DNA from: Pantoea septica
GTDB taxonomy: Bacteria > Pseudomonadota > Gammaproteobacteria > Enterobacterales > Enterobacteriaceae
Assembly: GCF_002095575.1 (NCBI RefSeq)
Contig: NZ_MLJJ01000021.1
Coordinates: 1 to 64,000, forward strand
Direction of reading: 5' to 3'
DNA length: 64,000 nucleotides
Shown: in pieces, positions 41,013 to 51,351 of the stretch
Layout: the number at the start of each line of letters is the position of its first letter
Numbering within the stretch: position 1 is the stretch's first letter
Made by a program: the position numbers and the translations under genes
Notes under the pieces: model-generated
Told to the model about the DNA's origin: nothing
The model's input: the letters and a program-made list of their open reading frames with translations, nothing else
Databases searched by the model: none

Positions 41013-41356
41013 TTAAACGCAAGCTGTGGCGCAAGCCGGACGAAGGGAAGCTGATGGGCGTCTGCGCCGGCGTGGCGGAGTACCTGGATATTCCGGTGCG
41101 GCTGCTGCGCGTTATCGTGGTGCTGTCGCTGTTCTTCGGCCTGTTCGCGATTACTATCTGCGCCTACTTCATTCTGGGGTTCGTGCTGGACGTGAAACCG
41201 GCGGATGCCGAAGAGGGCGCGACCAAGCCCAACGCCGGCGAACTGCTCGACCGACTGGAAAGCGCGCTGCGGCGCGATGAGCACAGCGTGCGCGAGATCG
41301 AACGCTACGTCACCTCTGAAACCTTCAGCGTGCGTAGCCGCTTTCGCCAGCTCTGA
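41009..41356 (+). CDS. pspC: Phage shock protein C
   Basis: 115 residues (E. coli 119). The PspC domain KLWRKPDEGKLMGVCAGVAEYLDI opens the protein, followed by a membrane segment (residues ~38-62) and an acidic cytoplasmic or periplasmic tail with a leucine-zipper-like helix. Partner of PspB in stress sensing. Confidence 0.95.
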   Translation: MIKRKLWRKPDEGKLMGVCAGVAEYLDIPVRLLRVIVVLSLFFGLFAITICAYFILGFVLDVKPADAEEGATKPNAGELLDRLESALRRDEHSVREIERYVTSETFSVRSRFRQL

Positions 41357-41365
41357 CTTTCCCTG

Positions 41366-41388
41366 AACGGGGCCGCTTCGGCCCCGTT
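41366..41388 (+). terminator. Strong hairpin between pspC and pspD
   Basis: AACGGGGCCG, loop CTT, CGGCCCCGTT: a perfect 10-bp stem without a T-run. It may protect the pspABC message or attenuate transcription into pspD-ycjX-ycjF. Confidence 0.5.
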
Positions 41389-41411
41389 ATACCGTCAACC
41401 GGAGGTATACT

Positions 41412-41657
41412 TTGTTATATTCACGCACGTCCTCATTTCGCCGCCGCGCGACCCCCGCGTTGAAGTCGGTCGGGAAATTCATCATTATCAATGCCGTGAG
41501 CTATGGACCGGCCGGGCTGACCGGCTGGGCGGTAAAATCGGTTGCGCGTCGCCCGCTGCGCATGCTGCTTTCCCTGGCGCTGGAGCCGTTGCTGCAGCGC
41601 GTCATGAAGCGGGCGGCGGCGCGCTTCATCAGGGAAAAAGATGATAAACAAGTCTGA
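41412..41657 (+). CDS. pspD: Phage shock protein D
   Basis: 81 residues (E. coli 73) with a TTG start six bases after GGAGG. A hydrophobic stretch (FIIINAVSYGPAGLTGWAVKSVARRPL) matches PspD, including GPAG.GWA.KSVARRPL. Inner-membrane peripheral protein of unclear role. The last 17 bases overlap ycjX. Confidence 0.85.
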   Translation: MLYSRTSSFRRRATPALKSVGKFIIINAVSYGPAGLTGWAVKSVARRPLRMLLSLALEPLLQRVMKRAAARFIREKDDKQV

Positions 41658-43035
41658 AATACTGTCACTCCTCAACCGCGGCGCGGATCGTCATCTGCGC
41701 CTGGCGGTAACCGGCCTGAGCCGCAGCGGTAAAACCGCCTTTATCACCTCACTCGTTAACCAGCTGCTTAACGTGCACAGCGGCGCGCGGCTGCCGCTCT
41801 TTTCCGTGGTTCGCGACGAACGCCTGCTGGGCGTCAAGCGCATTCCGCAGCGCGATATGGGCACGGCGCGCTTCACCTACGACGAAGGGCTGGCGCAGCT
41901 CTACGGCACGCCGCCCGCCTGGCCGACCCCGACGCGCGGCGTCAGCGAAATGCGGCTGGCGCTGCGCTACCGCTCGCAGGATTCGCTGCTGCGCCACTTC
42001 AAAGAGAGCGCCACGCTCTATCTGGAAATCGTCGACTATCCCGGCGAATGGCTGCTCGATCTGCCGATGCTGGCACAGGACTATTTCGACTGGTCGCGGC
42101 AGATGGTCGGGCTGTTGCAGGGCGATCGCGCCCGGTGGGCGCAGCCGTGGCGCGAGCTGTGCGCCTCGCTCGATCCCTTTGCGCCCGCCGACGAAAACCG
42201 GCTGGCCGCCATCGCCGCCGCCTGGACCGATTATCTGCACCGCTGCAAGGCCGAAGGGCTGCACTTTATCCAGCCGGGGCGCTTTGTGCTGCCGGGCGAG
42301 ATGGCGGGCGCGCCCGCGCTGCAGTTCTTTCCCTGGCCGCTGATGGACGAAGCGGCGCGCGGCAAACTGGCGCAGGCTGACAAAGGCAGCAATTTCGCCA
42401 TGCTGCAGCAGCGCTTTCGCTACTACTGTCAGCATGTGGTAAAGGATTTTTACCGCAATCACTTCCTGCGCTTCGACCGCCAGATCGTGCTGGTAGACTG
42501 CCTTCAGCCGCTAAACAGCGGCCCGCAGGCGTTTAACGATATGCGGCTGGCGCTGACTCAGCTGATGCAGAGTTTCCACTACGGGCAGCGTACCCTGTTC
42601 CGCCGGCTGTTTTCGCCGGTGATCGACAAGCTGCTGTTCGCCGCCACCAAAGCGGACCATATCACCGCCGATCAGCACGGCAATATGGTGTCGCTGCTGC
42701 AGCAGCTGGTGCAGGACGCGTGGCAAAACGCCGCCTTCGAGGGCATCAGCATGGACTGTGTCGGCCTGGCGTCGGTGCAGGCCACCCAGAGCGGGCTGGT
42801 GGATCACCGCGGGGAAAAGATCCCGGCGCTGCGCGGCGAGCGGCTGGCGGACGGCGAGGCCCTGACCTTCTATCCAGGCGAAGTGCCGCCGCGCCTGCCG
42901 GGCCACGCCTTCTGGCAGCAGCAGGGATTTCAGTTTGAACAGTTCCGGCCGCAGCCGCTCGACATCGATCGACCGCTGCCCCATATCCGCATGGACGCCG
43001 CGCTGGAATTTTTATTAGGAGACAAGCTGCGATGA
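41641..43035 (+). CDS. ycjX: Psp-associated ATPase-like protein YcjX
   Basis: 464 residues (E. coli 465), DUF463. P-loop [10 protein letters not shown] near residue 23; [15 protein letters not shown] near residue 130 is a Walker B-like region; [18 protein letters not shown] supplies the TKAD guanine/nucleotide motif. It is co-transcribed with psp genes and ycjF in enterobacteria; nucleotide-binding role in membrane stress inferred. Confidence 0.94.
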   Translation: MINKSEILSLLNRGADRHLRLAVTGLSRSGKTAFITSLVNQLLNVHSGARLPLFSVVRDERLLGVKRIPQRDMGTARFTYDEGLAQLYGTPPAWPTPTRGVSEMRLALRYRSQDSLLRHFKESATLYLEIVDYPGEWLLDLPMLAQDYFDWSRQMVGLLQGDRARWAQPWRELCASLDPFAPADENRLAAIAAAWTDYLHRCKAEGLHFIQPGRFVLPGEMAGAPALQFFPWPLMDEAARGKLAQADKGSNFAMLQQRFRYYCQHVVKDFYRNHFLRFDRQIVLVDCLQPLNSGPQAFNDMRLALTQLMQSFHYGQRTLFRRLFSPVIDKLLFAATKADHITADQHGNMVSLLQQLVQDAWQNAAFEGISMDCVGLASVQATQSGLVDHRGEKIPALRGERLADGEALTFYPGEVPPRLPGHAFWQQQGFQFEQFRPQPLDIDRPLPHIRMDAALEFLLGDKLR

Positions 43036-44099
43036 ACGATGAACAACTCAAGCCGCGTATCGATTTCGCCCGTCCGCTGGACGCCCCGCGCGAGCCTGCG
43101 CTGCGCCCGGCGCAGGCGTTCGACGGCGAGGCGCGCCAGGCGTTTCTCGCCGTCGACGAGCAGGCCGACGAGGTGGTGGAAGAGGGTGCGGGAGAGCGGG
43201 CGGTGGATCAGGCGCTGCGGCCGAAGCGCAGCCTGTGGCGCCGGCTGGTCGGCGCGGGCGTGGCGCTGTTCGCCGCCAGCGTCGCGGCGCAGAGCGTGCA
43301 GTGGATGCATGACGCCTGGCTGACGCGCGACTGGTTTGCCCTCGGCAGCGGCGCGGCGGGCGCCTTGATCGTGGTTGCCGGCGTCGGCGCGCTGACCAGC
43401 GAGTGGCGCCGCCTCTACAAGCTGCGTGCAAGGGCCGAAACGCGCGACGTCGGACGCGAGCTGCTGCACAGCCATAGCGTCGGCAAAGGGCGCGCCTTCT
43501 GCGAAAAACTGGCGCAGCAGGCGGGTCTCGATCAGGCGCATCCGGCGCTGCAGCGCTGGCACGCTTCGCTGCATGAAACGCAGAACGACCGTGAAACCGT
43601 CACGCTCTATGCGCAGCTGGTGCAGCCGGTGCAGGATCGCCAGGCGCGACGTGAAATTGGCCGCCACGCCGCGGAGTCGACGCTGATGATCGCCGTCAGC
43701 CCGCTGGCGCTGGTGGATATGGCGTTTATCGCCTGGCGCAACCTGCGGCTGGTGAACCGCATCGCCGCTATTTACGGCATAGAGCTGGGCTATTTCAGCC
43801 GGCTGCGGCTGTTCCGGCTGGTGCTGCTGAATATGGCGTTCGCCGGCGCGTCGGAGCTGGTGCGCGAAGTCGGCATGGACTGGATGTCGCAGGATATCGC
43901 CGCCCGGCTCTCCGCGCGCGCCGCGCAGGGCATCGGCGCCGGTCTGCTCACCGCGCGGCTCGGCATCAAGGCGATGGAGCTGTGCCGCCCGCTGCCCTGG
44001 CTGGAGGACGATAAGCCGCGGCTGGGCGATTTCCGCCGCGATCTAATCAGCCAGCTTAAAGAGACGCTGCCGAAAAGCGGCGCGAAGCGCGAAGGCTAG
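43032..44099 (+). CDS. ycjF: Membrane protein YcjF (UPF0283/DUF697)
   Basis: 355 residues (E. coli 353). Two adjacent membrane helices (about residues 75-95 and 105-125), then a soluble helical C-terminal DUF697 domain with [31 protein letters not shown] near residue 220. Starts within the ycjX stop (ATGA overlap) and forms the end of the extended psp unit. A GC-rich dyad (44115-44143) follows. Confidence 0.93.
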   Translation: MNDEQLKPRIDFARPLDAPREPALRPAQAFDGEARQAFLAVDEQADEVVEEGAGERAVDQALRPKRSLWRRLVGAGVALFAASVAAQSVQWMHDAWLTRDWFALGSGAAGALIVVAGVGALTSEWRRLYKLRARAETRDVGRELLHSHSVGKGRAFCEKLAQQAGLDQAHPALQRWHASLHETQNDRETVTLYAQLVQPVQDRQARREIGRHAAESTLMIAVSPLALVDMAFIAWRNLRLVNRIAAIYGIELGYFSRLRLFRLVLLNMAFAGASELVREVGMDWMSQDIAARLSARAAQGIGAGLLTARLGIKAMELCRPLPWLEDDKPRLGDFRRDLISQLKETLPKSGAKREG

Positions 44100-44245
44100 G
44101 CGCTTTCCTCTGCCGGTGCGCCGCTGCTCGCGCGGCGCGCACCGCAGACTGAACAGTGCTGTCAACTTTTGCTTCCACGCCTCTTCAGACCTGCCGCAAG
44201 TTAGCGTATTATCTCCAGATTCTTCACCTGACTAAGGCCATCGCA

Positions 44246-45826
44246 ATGCGTCTTGAAGTCTTCTGCCAGGACCGTATCGGTCTGGCGCGCGAGCTGCTCG
44301 ATCTGTTAGTCGCCCGTAACATCGATTTACGCGGCATTGAAATCGCGGCGCTCGGCCGTATTTACCTCAACTTCTCTGCGCTTGAATTCGACCAGTTCAG
44401 CAGCCTGATGGCGGAGATTCGCCGCACGCCGGGCGTGACCGACGTGCGCACAGTCGCCTATATGCCGTCGGAGCGGGAGCACCGCGCCCTGAGCGCGCTG
44501 CTGGTCGCGATGCCGGAGCCGGTTTTTTCCATCGATCTCAAAAGCAAGGTCGAGCTGGCCAACCCGGCGGCGCAAAATCTGTTCGACCTCGACGAGCAAA
44601 AAATCCGCAACCACAGCGCGGGCAACCTGATTAGCGGCTTTAACTTCCAGCGCTGGCTGGAGAGCGACCGCGTCGAGGCGCAGGCGCAGCATGTGGTGAT
44701 CGACGGCCGCGACTTTCTGATGGAGGCGCGCCCCATTTACCTGACCGCCGACGAAGGCGCAGGCGACCAGCCGGTCGGCGCGATGGTGATGCTGAAATCC
44801 ACCGCTCGCATGGGGCGCCAGCTGCAAAACCTGGTGGTGACCGACGAGTCGGAGTTCGACCATATCATCGCCGTCACGCCAAAAATGCGTCAGGTAATCG
44901 ATCAGGCGCGCAAGCTGGCGATGCACGATGCGCCGCTGCTGATCGTCGGCGATACCGGCACCGGCAAAGATATGCTGGCGCGCGCCTGCCACCTGCGCAG
45001 CGCGCGCGGCAAGAAGCCGTTCCTGGCGCTTAACTGCGCCTCGCTGCCGGACGACGTGGCGGAGAGCGAACTTTTCGGCCATGCCGCCGGCGCCTATCCC
45101 AACGCTTTAGAGGGGAAAAAGGGATTCTTCGAGCAGGCCAACGGCGGCTCGGTGCTGCTCGATGAGATCGGCGAAATGTCGCCGCGCATGCAGACCAAGC
45201 TGCTGCGCTTTCTCAACGACGGCACTTTCCGCCGCGTCGGGGAAGAGCATGAAGTGCATGTCGACGTGCGCGTCATCTGCGCCACGCAGAAAAACCTGAT
45301 CGAGCTGGTGCAGCGCGGGGAGTTCCGCGAAGATCTCTTTTATCGTCTGAACGTGCTGACGCTGCATCTGCCGCCGCTGCGCGAGCGCCCGCTCGATATT
45401 CTGCCGCTTACCGAGATGTTTGTGGCGCGCTTTGCCGACGAACAGGGCATTCCGCGTCCACGCCTCTCGCCGCAGCTTAACGGCCTGCTGACGCGCTACA
45501 ACTGGCCGGGCAACGTGCGCCAGCTGAAGAACGCGCTCTATCGCGCGCTGACGCAGCTGGAGGGGCATGAGCTGCGTCCCCAGGATATCGTGCTGCCTGA
45601 ACAGGCGCTGGACGCCTCGCTGGGGGAAGAGGCGATGGAGGGCACGCTCGACGAAATCACCAGCCGCTTCGAGCGTTCCGTGCTCACCCGCCTTTATCTC
45701 TCCTATCCCAGCACCCGGAAGCTGGCGAAACGCCTTGGCGTCTCGCATACGGCTATCGCCAACAAGCTGCGTGAGTATGGATTAGGACAGAGGCGCGGCG
45801 AGCAGGAAGAGAAAAACGGCGGCTAA
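44246..45826 (+). CDS. tyrR: Aromatic amino acid regulator TyrR
   Basis: 526 residues from MRLEVFCQDRIGLARELLDLL (E. coli 513). Domains in order: ACT (1-~75), PAS (~78-190), AAA+ (~205-430) with GDTGTGKDMLARA, and a Fis-type HTH (STRKLAKRLGVSHTAIANKLREYG). The GAFTGA loop is replaced by GAYPNA, which fits TyrR acting with sigma70, not sigma54. It represses or activates aroF, tyrP, aroP, mtr and others with Tyr, Phe or Trp. The C-terminus carries a few extra charged residues. Confidence 0.96.
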   Translation: MRLEVFCQDRIGLARELLDLLVARNIDLRGIEIAALGRIYLNFSALEFDQFSSLMAEIRRTPGVTDVRTVAYMPSEREHRALSALLVAMPEPVFSIDLKSKVELANPAAQNLFDLDEQKIRNHSAGNLISGFNFQRWLESDRVEAQAQHVVIDGRDFLMEARPIYLTADEGAGDQPVGAMVMLKSTARMGRQLQNLVVTDESEFDHIIAVTPKMRQVIDQARKLAMHDAPLLIVGDTGTGKDMLARACHLRSARGKKPFLALNCASLPDDVAESELFGHAAGAYPNALEGKKGFFEQANGGSVLLDEIGEMSPRMQTKLLRFLNDGTFRRVGEEHEVHVDVRVICATQKNLIELVQRGEFREDLFYRLNVLTLHLPPLRERPLDILPLTEMFVARFADEQGIPRPRLSPQLNGLLTRYNWPGNVRQLKNALYRALTQLEGHELRPQDIVLPEQALDASLGEEAMEGTLDEITSRFERSVLTRLYLSYPSTRKLAKRLGVSHTAIANKLREYGLGQRRGEQEEKNGG

Positions 45827-45834
45827 CAGCCGCC
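45813..45834 (-). terminator. Terminator of tpx, overlapping the tyrR stop
   Basis: On the minus strand GGCGGCT, loop GTT, AGCCGCC, G, then five T (A-run just upstream on plus). It serves leftward tpx transcription and may also halt tyrR. Confidence 0.7.
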
Positions 45835-45844
45835 GGGGTTAAAA

Positions 45845-46348
45845 CTACTTTAGTACGGCCAGCGCCGCGTCGTAATCGGGTTCCGTGGTGATCTCGTCGA
45901 CCAGCTGGCTGTACAGCACCTTGTCATGCTCATCCAGCACCACCACCGCGCGCGCCGTCAGGCCCGCCAGCGCGCCAGCAGAAATCGCCACGCCATAATC
46001 CTGCTTGAATTCCGCGCCGCGCAGCGTCGAGAGCGTCACGACGTTATTCAGGTTATCGGCGCCGCAAAAACGCGACTGCGCAAACGGCAGATCGGCGGAG
46101 ACGCAGAGCACCACCGTGTTGGTCAGCTCGCTGGCCAGCTGGTTAAAGCGGCGTACCGAGGCGGCGCAGACGCCGGTGTCGACGCTGGGAAAAATATTCA
46201 GAACTTTGCGTTTTCCTGCATACTCAGAGAGCGACACGTCGGAGAGATTTTTCGCCACCAGCGAAAAGGCTTTAGCCTGCTCGCCCGCCTGGGGAAAGTG
46301 ACCAGCAACCTCAACCGGGTTGCCCTGAAAATGAACAGTGTGAGACAT
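45845..46348 (-). CDS. tpx: Thiol peroxidase
   Basis: 167 residues (E. coli 168), atypical 2-Cys peroxiredoxin. Peroxidatic Cys in [15 protein letters not shown] (~residue 61) and resolving Cys in FAQSRFCGA (~residue 94). It reduces alkyl hydroperoxides with thioredoxin, in the periplasm or cytoplasm. Divergent from ycjG as in E. coli. Confidence 0.97.
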   Translation of the reverse strand: MSHTVHFQGNPVEVAGHFPQAGEQAKAFSLVAKNLSDVSLSEYAGKRKVLNIFPSVDTGVCAASVRRFNQLASELTNTVVLCVSADLPFAQSRFCGADNLNNVVTLSTLRGAEFKQDYGVAISAGALAGLTARAVVVLDEHDKVLYSQLVDEITTEPDYDAALAVLK

Positions 46349-46499
46349 AGCGATTCCTTAAACGTCAGATAACTGGATACAGGTAATACAGGTAAGTATG
46401 GTTTGAAAAAAGGTTTATGACATATCTATAAAACACTTACGAGCGGAAAACGCAGATTATCCAGGACGACGCGCAGTTATCGAATGACATGGAGAGAGT

Positions 46500-47483
46500 A
46501 TGAGAACGGTAAAAAGCTATCCCGAGTCCTGGCCGCTGCATACCCCTTTCGTCATCGCCCGCGGTAGCCGCACCGAAGCGAAAGTGGTGGTGGTGGAGAT
46601 TGAAGAGAACGGCGTCAAAGGCACAGGCGAGGCGACCCCCTATGCGCGCTATGGCGAAACGGAAGCCTCGGTGCTGGCGCAGATCGCGGAGATTCTGCCG
46701 GCACTGCAGCAGGGCATGACGCGCGACGCTCTCCAGCGGGCGATGCCGGCCGGCGCGGCGCGCAACGCTATCGACAGCGCGCTGTGGGATCTGCAGAGCC
46801 GCCAGCAGCGCCAGGATCTCTGGGCGCTGAACGGCGTTGCGGCGCCCGCAGAGGTGGTGACGGCGCAGACCGTCAGCATTGATACCCCCGAAGCGATGGC
46901 GAGCAGCGCCCGGGCGCTCTGGCAGCACGGCGCGAGGCTGCTGAAAATCAAGCTGGACGACTCCTTTATCACCGAGCGGCTGGTGGCGATCCGCACGGCG
47001 GTGCCGCAGGCGACGCTGATTGTCGACGCCAATGAGTCCTGGCAGGCCGAAGGGCTGGCTGCGCGTTGCCAGCTGCTGGCGGATCTGGAGGTGGCGATGC
47101 TGGAGCAGCCGCTGCCCGCCGGACAGGATGCGGCGCTGGCGAACTTTATCCATCCGCTGCCGATCTGCGCTGACGAAAGCTGCCATACCCGCGACAGTCT
47201 GCCCGCGCTGCGGGGACGCTATGAGATGGTCAATATCAAGCTGGATAAAGCGGGCGGGCTGACCGAAGCGCTGGCGCTGGCCGCAGAGGCGAAGAGGCTC
47301 GGGCTGGAGGTGATGCTCGGCTGCATGATCTGCACCTCGCGCGCGATTCATGCCGCGCTGCCGCTGGCGCCGACGGCGCGCTTCGCCGATCTCGATGGGC
47401 CGACCTGGCTGGCGGTGGATGTCGAGCCCGCCATTCAGGTCAGCGCGGGTAAAGTGGTTATCGCTGCCAGCGAAGCAGGCTGA
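46500..47483 (+). CDS. ycjG: L-Ala-D/L-Glu epimerase
   Basis: 327 residues (E. coli 321), enolase superfamily, muconate-lactonizing subgroup. LLKIKLD near residue 155 holds the catalytic Lys pair region, LIVDANESW and MLEQPLP the metal ligands, and NIKLDKAGG the second catalytic Lys. It epimerises L-Ala-D-Glu from murein for reuse. It is grouped with mpaA and mppA, all in murein-peptide recycling; its 3' end overlaps convergent mpaA by 26 bases. Confidence 0.94.
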   Translation: MRTVKSYPESWPLHTPFVIARGSRTEAKVVVVEIEENGVKGTGEATPYARYGETEASVLAQIAEILPALQQGMTRDALQRAMPAGAARNAIDSALWDLQSRQQRQDLWALNGVAAPAEVVTAQTVSIDTPEAMASSARALWQHGARLLKIKLDDSFITERLVAIRTAVPQATLIVDANESWQAEGLAARCQLLADLEVAMLEQPLPAGQDAALANFIHPLPICADESCHTRDSLPALRGRYEMVNIKLDKAGGLTEALALAAEAKRLGLEVMLGCMICTSRAIHAALPLAPTARFADLDGPTWLAVDVEPAIQVSAGKVVIAASEAG

Positions 47484-48165
47484 TCATCGGCGCCAGATAG
47501 CGCTCCGTCGCTTCATCCACTGAAATCGCCGGCATCTCGGCGGTGATGCAGGGCAGGCCGAGGTCGTTGCACCAGCTTCCGAACGAGCCGGGCGTGTCGT
47601 AACCGACGCTGCTCACCAGCGGCAGCGCGGTCTGCTGCGCCAGCCAGTGGCCGAGTTCGCTGCCGCGCGGATCGTCGATGCAGGCGAGCGGCTCATGCCA
47701 GGAGACCACCCAGCGCGGCTTCAGCCCGTGGATCAGCTCGCACAGCGCCTGGGTTTCCGGCTCGGAGCCGGGCCGCTCCCCGGTCGAGAGCAGCACGTCG
47801 CGCGCCTCGGCGGCGCTGTTCCAGCGATAGACCGTCTCGCCGCTCTGCCAGTTGGCCGCCGGAAAGTTGCGGTTGAGATCGACGCCGTGCGCGTTGGCGC
47901 GCAGGCCCAGCTGACAGCCATCCGGATTGACCGCTAGCACCACGTGATGACGGCGCAGCCGGTCCGGCAGCGTGCGCATCGCGGCGGACAGGGTAGCGAC
48001 GGCGGCGTTTTCATCTCCATGAGTGCCTGCCAGTATCAGCCCGCTGTCGCTATCGGCAGCCGGCGCGGGAAACCAGAGCAGGGGCGCGCCCAGCACGCTG
48101 TCGCCGTAGCGCTGATACGGAATCTCAAGTTTGCCGCGTCGTGGACGCGGGTGTAACACCGTCAT
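47458..48165 (-). CDS. mpaA: Murein tripeptide amidase A
   Basis: 235 residues (E. coli 242), zinc carboxypeptidase family M14. Zinc ligands in GTHGDENAA (His/Glu, near residue 48) and the downstream His in VVSWHEPL; NPDGCQLGLRANAHGVDLNRNFP is the substrate loop. It releases meso-diaminopimelate from murein tripeptide, making the dipeptide epimerised by YcjG. Confidence 0.93.
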   Translation of the reverse strand: MTVLHPRPRRGKLEIPYQRYGDSVLGAPLLWFPAPAADSDSGLILAGTHGDENAAVATLSAAMRTLPDRLRRHHVVLAVNPDGCQLGLRANAHGVDLNRNFPAANWQSGETVYRWNSAAEARDVLLSTGERPGSEPETQALCELIHGLKPRWVVSWHEPLACIDDPRGSELGHWLAQQTALPLVSSVGYDTPGSFGSWCNDLGLPCITAEMPAISVDEATERYLAPMISLLRWQR

Positions 48166-48321
48166 CGGCTTTCTCCTTTATTGCCCTCTTCAGACAAAGT
48201 AGCGGAAAAGCCGCGCGTGGAAAATCGCTATTTATCCTTCAGGCATTTACGCTACAGTGCCCGGGTCATGCTGCGCCCTGCAGTGCGTTGCGCAGCGCTT
48301 CATTAGGGTAAGGGAGTGAAG

Positions 48322-49941
48322 ATGAAAAGCACATTTCGCAAGACGCTGACGGCGCTGATCCTCGCCGCCATCGCGACGCCGACGCTGGCGGCGCAGCCGC
48401 CGGCTGGCGCGCAGCTGGCCGCCCAGCAGGAGATTGTCCGCCATATCAAAGACGAGCCCGCCTCGCTCGATCCGATGAAAGCGGTCGGCCTGCCGGAAAT
48501 TCAGGTGATCCGCGATCTCTTCGAAGGACTGACCAACCAGGATGCGCAGGGCAACATCGTGCCGGGCGTGGCTGAAAGCTGGAGCAGCAGCGACAATAAA
48601 ACCTGGATCTTTACGCTGCGCGGCAATGCGAAATGGTCCAACGGCGAGCCGGTGACGGCGCAGGATTTCGTCTACAGCTGGCAGCGTCTGGTTGAGCCGA
48701 AAAACAGTTCGCCTTTTGCCTTGTTCGCCGGGCTGGCGGGCATCAGCAACGCGGGCGCGATAACCAAAGGTGAGATGCCGGCGGATCGGCTCGGCGTCAG
48801 CGCCGTCGACGCGCAGCACCTCAAAGTGACGCTCGACCGTCCGGTGCCCTGGTTTCCGGCGCTGGCGGCCAACGTGGCGCTTTTCCCGGTGCCGCAGCGC
48901 GTTATCGCCAGCGCGGGCGACGTCTGGACCGCGCCGGGCAAGCTGGTGGGCAACGGCGCCTATCAGCTGGAATCGCGCGTGGTGAATGAGAAAATTGTGC
49001 TGACGCGCAATCCAGCCTACTGGGACGACGCGCATTCGGTGCTGACCAAAGTGACCTTTATTCCCATCAACGAAGAGTCCAGCGCCACCAGGCGCTACCG
49101 CGCGGGCGATATCGATATCACCGAATCGTTCCCGAAAAACCTTTACGCGCAGCTGAAAAAAACGCTGCCGGGCGAGGTGTATACGCCTGACCAGCTCGGC
49201 ACCTACTACTACGCCTTCAACACCCAAAAGGGCGCCACGGCGGATGCGCGCGTGCGCAAGGCGCTGTCGTGGAGCATTGACCGCCGCATTATCGCGGAAA
49301 AAGTGCTGGGTACCGGCGAGAAACCTGCCTGGCGCTTTACGCCCGACGTGACCGCAGGCTTTAAACCGGCGCAGTCCTATATCGAGCAGCACAGCCAGCG
49401 GGAGCTTAACGCTCAGGCGAAGGCGCTGCTGGCCTCCGCGGGTTACGGCCCTGGGCGGCCGCTGCACCTGACGCTGCTCTACAACACCTCGGAAAGCCAT
49501 CAGAAAATCGCTATCGCCGTCGCGTCGATGTGGAAGAAGAACCTCGGCGTTCAGGTCACGCTGCAGAATCAGGAGTGGAAGACCTATATCGACAGTCGCA
49601 ACAGCGGCAATTTCGACGTGATCCGCGCCTCCTGGGTCGGCGACTACAATGAACCCTCTACCTTCCTCAGCCTGCTGACCAGCGGCAACAGCAGCAATAT
49701 CGCGCGCTTCAGCAACGCCGACTACGATGCGGTGCTCGCCAGAGCGAGGGGCGAAACCCAGGCCGAGGCGCGCAACAGCGACTACAACAAGGCGGAGCAG
49801 ATTCTGGCGGACCAGGCGCCGATCGCGCCGATCTATCAGTACACCAACGGCCGCCTGATCAAGCCGTGGGTGAAAGGCTACCCCATCAACAACCCCGAAG
49901 ATGTCGCCTACAGCCGCGAGCTGTGGATCGAAAAACATTAA
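48322..49941 (+). CDS. mppA: Murein tripeptide-binding protein MppA
   Basis: 539 residues from the ATG at 48322, six bases after AGGGAG; a GTG two codons earlier is possible. Signal peptide ending TPTLAA. SBP_bac_5 fold close to OppA: EIVRHIKDEPASLDPMKAVG near the mature start, SNGEPVTAQDFVYSW near residue 115. It delivers L-Ala-D-Glu-meso-DAP to the Opp permease. Divergent from mpaA across 150 bases. Confidence 0.94.
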   Translation: MKSTFRKTLTALILAAIATPTLAAQPPAGAQLAAQQEIVRHIKDEPASLDPMKAVGLPEIQVIRDLFEGLTNQDAQGNIVPGVAESWSSSDNKTWIFTLRGNAKWSNGEPVTAQDFVYSWQRLVEPKNSSPFALFAGLAGISNAGAITKGEMPADRLGVSAVDAQHLKVTLDRPVPWFPALAANVALFPVPQRVIASAGDVWTAPGKLVGNGAYQLESRVVNEKIVLTRNPAYWDDAHSVLTKVTFIPINEESSATRRYRAGDIDITESFPKNLYAQLKKTLPGEVYTPDQLGTYYYAFNTQKGATADARVRKALSWSIDRRIIAEKVLGTGEKPAWRFTPDVTAGFKPAQSYIEQHSQRELNAQAKALLASAGYGPGRPLHLTLLYNTSESHQKIAIAVASMWKKNLGVQVTLQNQEWKTYIDSRNSGNFDVIRASWVGDYNEPSTFLSLLTSGNSSNIARFSNADYDAVLARARGETQAEARNSDYNKAEQILADQAPIAPIYQYTNGRLIKPWVKGYPINNPEDVAYSRELWIEKH

Positions 49942-49948
49942 GCCCTGC

Positions 49949-49969
49949 GCGGCCTGCCTGGCAGGCCGC
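49949..49969 (+). terminator. Hairpin after mppA
   Basis: GCGGCCTG, loop CCTGG, CAGGCCGC, seven bases after the mppA stop; no T-run, so probably a weak terminator or stabilising stem. Confidence 0.4.
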
Positions 49970-50060
49970 CCCCAGACACCTTTGCTCACAGCCTGAGGAT
50001 TGCAACTCAACCGCGTCGCGCTAGACTGTATCGTATTGATTTTGGTAGCGAGGCAAGTGA

Positions 50061-51044
50061 GTGAACGTCATTGAAGGCAAAGCGCTGCAGGTATCGGACG
50101 CCATAATCGCCTGCCAGCTTGATGGCAAGGGCGGCCTGATCCCCATCGAAGATAAGGACGTCATCCACTGCGAGCGTCCCTGCTGGCTGCATCTTAACTA
50201 TACCCATCGACAGAGTGCCGACTGGCTGCAGTCTACGCCGCTTATCCCCGACACGGTGCGCGACGCGCTGGCGGGAGACAGCATGCGGCCGCGCGTCAGC
50301 CGCCTTGGCGACGGCTTTATGATCGTGCTGCGCAGCGTCAACCACAACGCCGACTCCCGGCCGGAACAGCTGGTGGCGATGCGGGTTTTTATCAACGACA
50401 AGCTGATCGTTTCGACGCGCCGTCGCAAGGTGTATGCGGTGGACGCGGTGCTGACCGATCTGCAGAACGGTAACGGTCCGGAAGATGGCGGCAGCTGGCT
50501 GGTGGACATCTGCGACGCGCTGACCGATCACGCCAGCGAATTTATCGAAGAACTGCATGACAAAATTATCGTGCTGGAGGATGCGTTGCTGGACCAGCGC
50601 GTGCCGGCGCGCGGCGAGCTGTCGCTGTTGCGCAAGCAGCTGATCGTGATGCGGCGCTATATGACGCCGCAGCGCGACGTCTATTCGCGTCTCGCCAGCG
50701 AGAAACTGCCCTGGATGGATGACAGCGACCGCCGCCGTATGCAGGAGGTCTCTGACAGGCTAGGGCGCGGGCTGGACGATCTCGACGCCGGCGTGGCGCG
50801 TACCGCGGTGCTGGCCGATGAGGTCGCCTCGCAGATGGCGGAGGCGATGAACCGCCGCACCTATACCATGTCGCTGCTGGCGATGATCTTTCTGCCGACC
50901 ACTTTTCTGACCGGGCTGTTTGGCGTTAACCTCGGCGGCATTCCGGGCGCCAACTGGCATCTTGGCTTCAGCATGTTCTGCCTGCTGCTGCTGATCATGA
51001 TTATCGGCGTCGCCTGGTGGCTGAAACGGCGGCGCTGGCTGTGA
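50061..51044 (+). CDS. zntB: Zinc transporter ZntB
   Basis: 327 residues (E. coli 327), GTG start with GAGG upstream. CorA-family metal transporter: long cytoplasmic helical domain, then two C-terminal membrane helices (about 265-290 and 300-318). The loop motif is GVN instead of the GMN of CorA, as in ZntB. Proton-linked zinc transport. It neighbours fnrS, as in E. coli. Confidence 0.96.
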   Translation: MNVIEGKALQVSDAIIACQLDGKGGLIPIEDKDVIHCERPCWLHLNYTHRQSADWLQSTPLIPDTVRDALAGDSMRPRVSRLGDGFMIVLRSVNHNADSRPEQLVAMRVFINDKLIVSTRRRKVYAVDAVLTDLQNGNGPEDGGSWLVDICDALTDHASEFIEELHDKIIVLEDALLDQRVPARGELSLLRKQLIVMRRYMTPQRDVYSRLASEKLPWMDDSDRRRMQEVSDRLGRGLDDLDAGVARTAVLADEVASQMAEAMNRRTYTMSLLAMIFLPTTFLTGLFGVNLGGIPGANWHLGFSMFCLLLLIMIIGVAWWLKRRRWL

Positions 51045-51121
51045 CAATAATGTAATCAACGTGTTCCTAAGGTTCACATCAGGACAATAATGCGCGGCAA
51101 CACGGAAAAAAGGGAAAAAAG

Positions 51122-51135
51122 CTGATCGAGGTCAA
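51122..51135 (+). promoter_or_regulatory. FNR box of fnrS
   Basis: CTGATCGAGGTCAA fits TTGAT-N4-ATCAA with one change in each half. Its centre is about 42 bases before the predicted fnrS start, the class II activation position. Confidence 0.7.
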
Positions 51136-51170
51136 TACCCCTCCAGGACAATAGCGGCAAACTCAGTTCC

Positions 51171-51293
51171 GCAGGTGAATGCAACGTCAAGCGATGGGCG
51201 TTGCGCTCCATATTGTCTTACTTCCTTTTTTTAGAATTACTGCATAGCACATATTAATTCGATACGCCGGCCTTATCCGCCGGCTTTTTTTTT
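51171..51293 (+). ncRNA. fnrS: Small RNA FnrS
   Basis: The 5' end GCAGGTGAATGCAACGTCAA and the following GATGGGCGTTGCGC stem, the TTGTCTTACTTCC region and ACTGCATAGCAC match E. coli FnrS nearly base for base. The terminator is GCCGGC, CTTATCC, GCCGGC, then nine T (51266-51293). The length is about 122 nt, as in E. coli. Anaerobically induced by FNR (and ArcA), Hfq-dependent, it lowers sodB, maeA, gpmA and other mRNAs. Location downstream of zntB is conserved. Confidence 0.95.
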
Positions 51294-51351
51294 GCCCCTG
51301 CGGCTGAGTTATACCTATGCTTGAAGGACAACGACCAGAGAGGAGCAGGGT

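Noticed and set aside
48247..50010. 587-residue frame opposite mppA
   Set aside because: Antisense shadow of mppA; no recognisable domain and Arg/His-rich composition.
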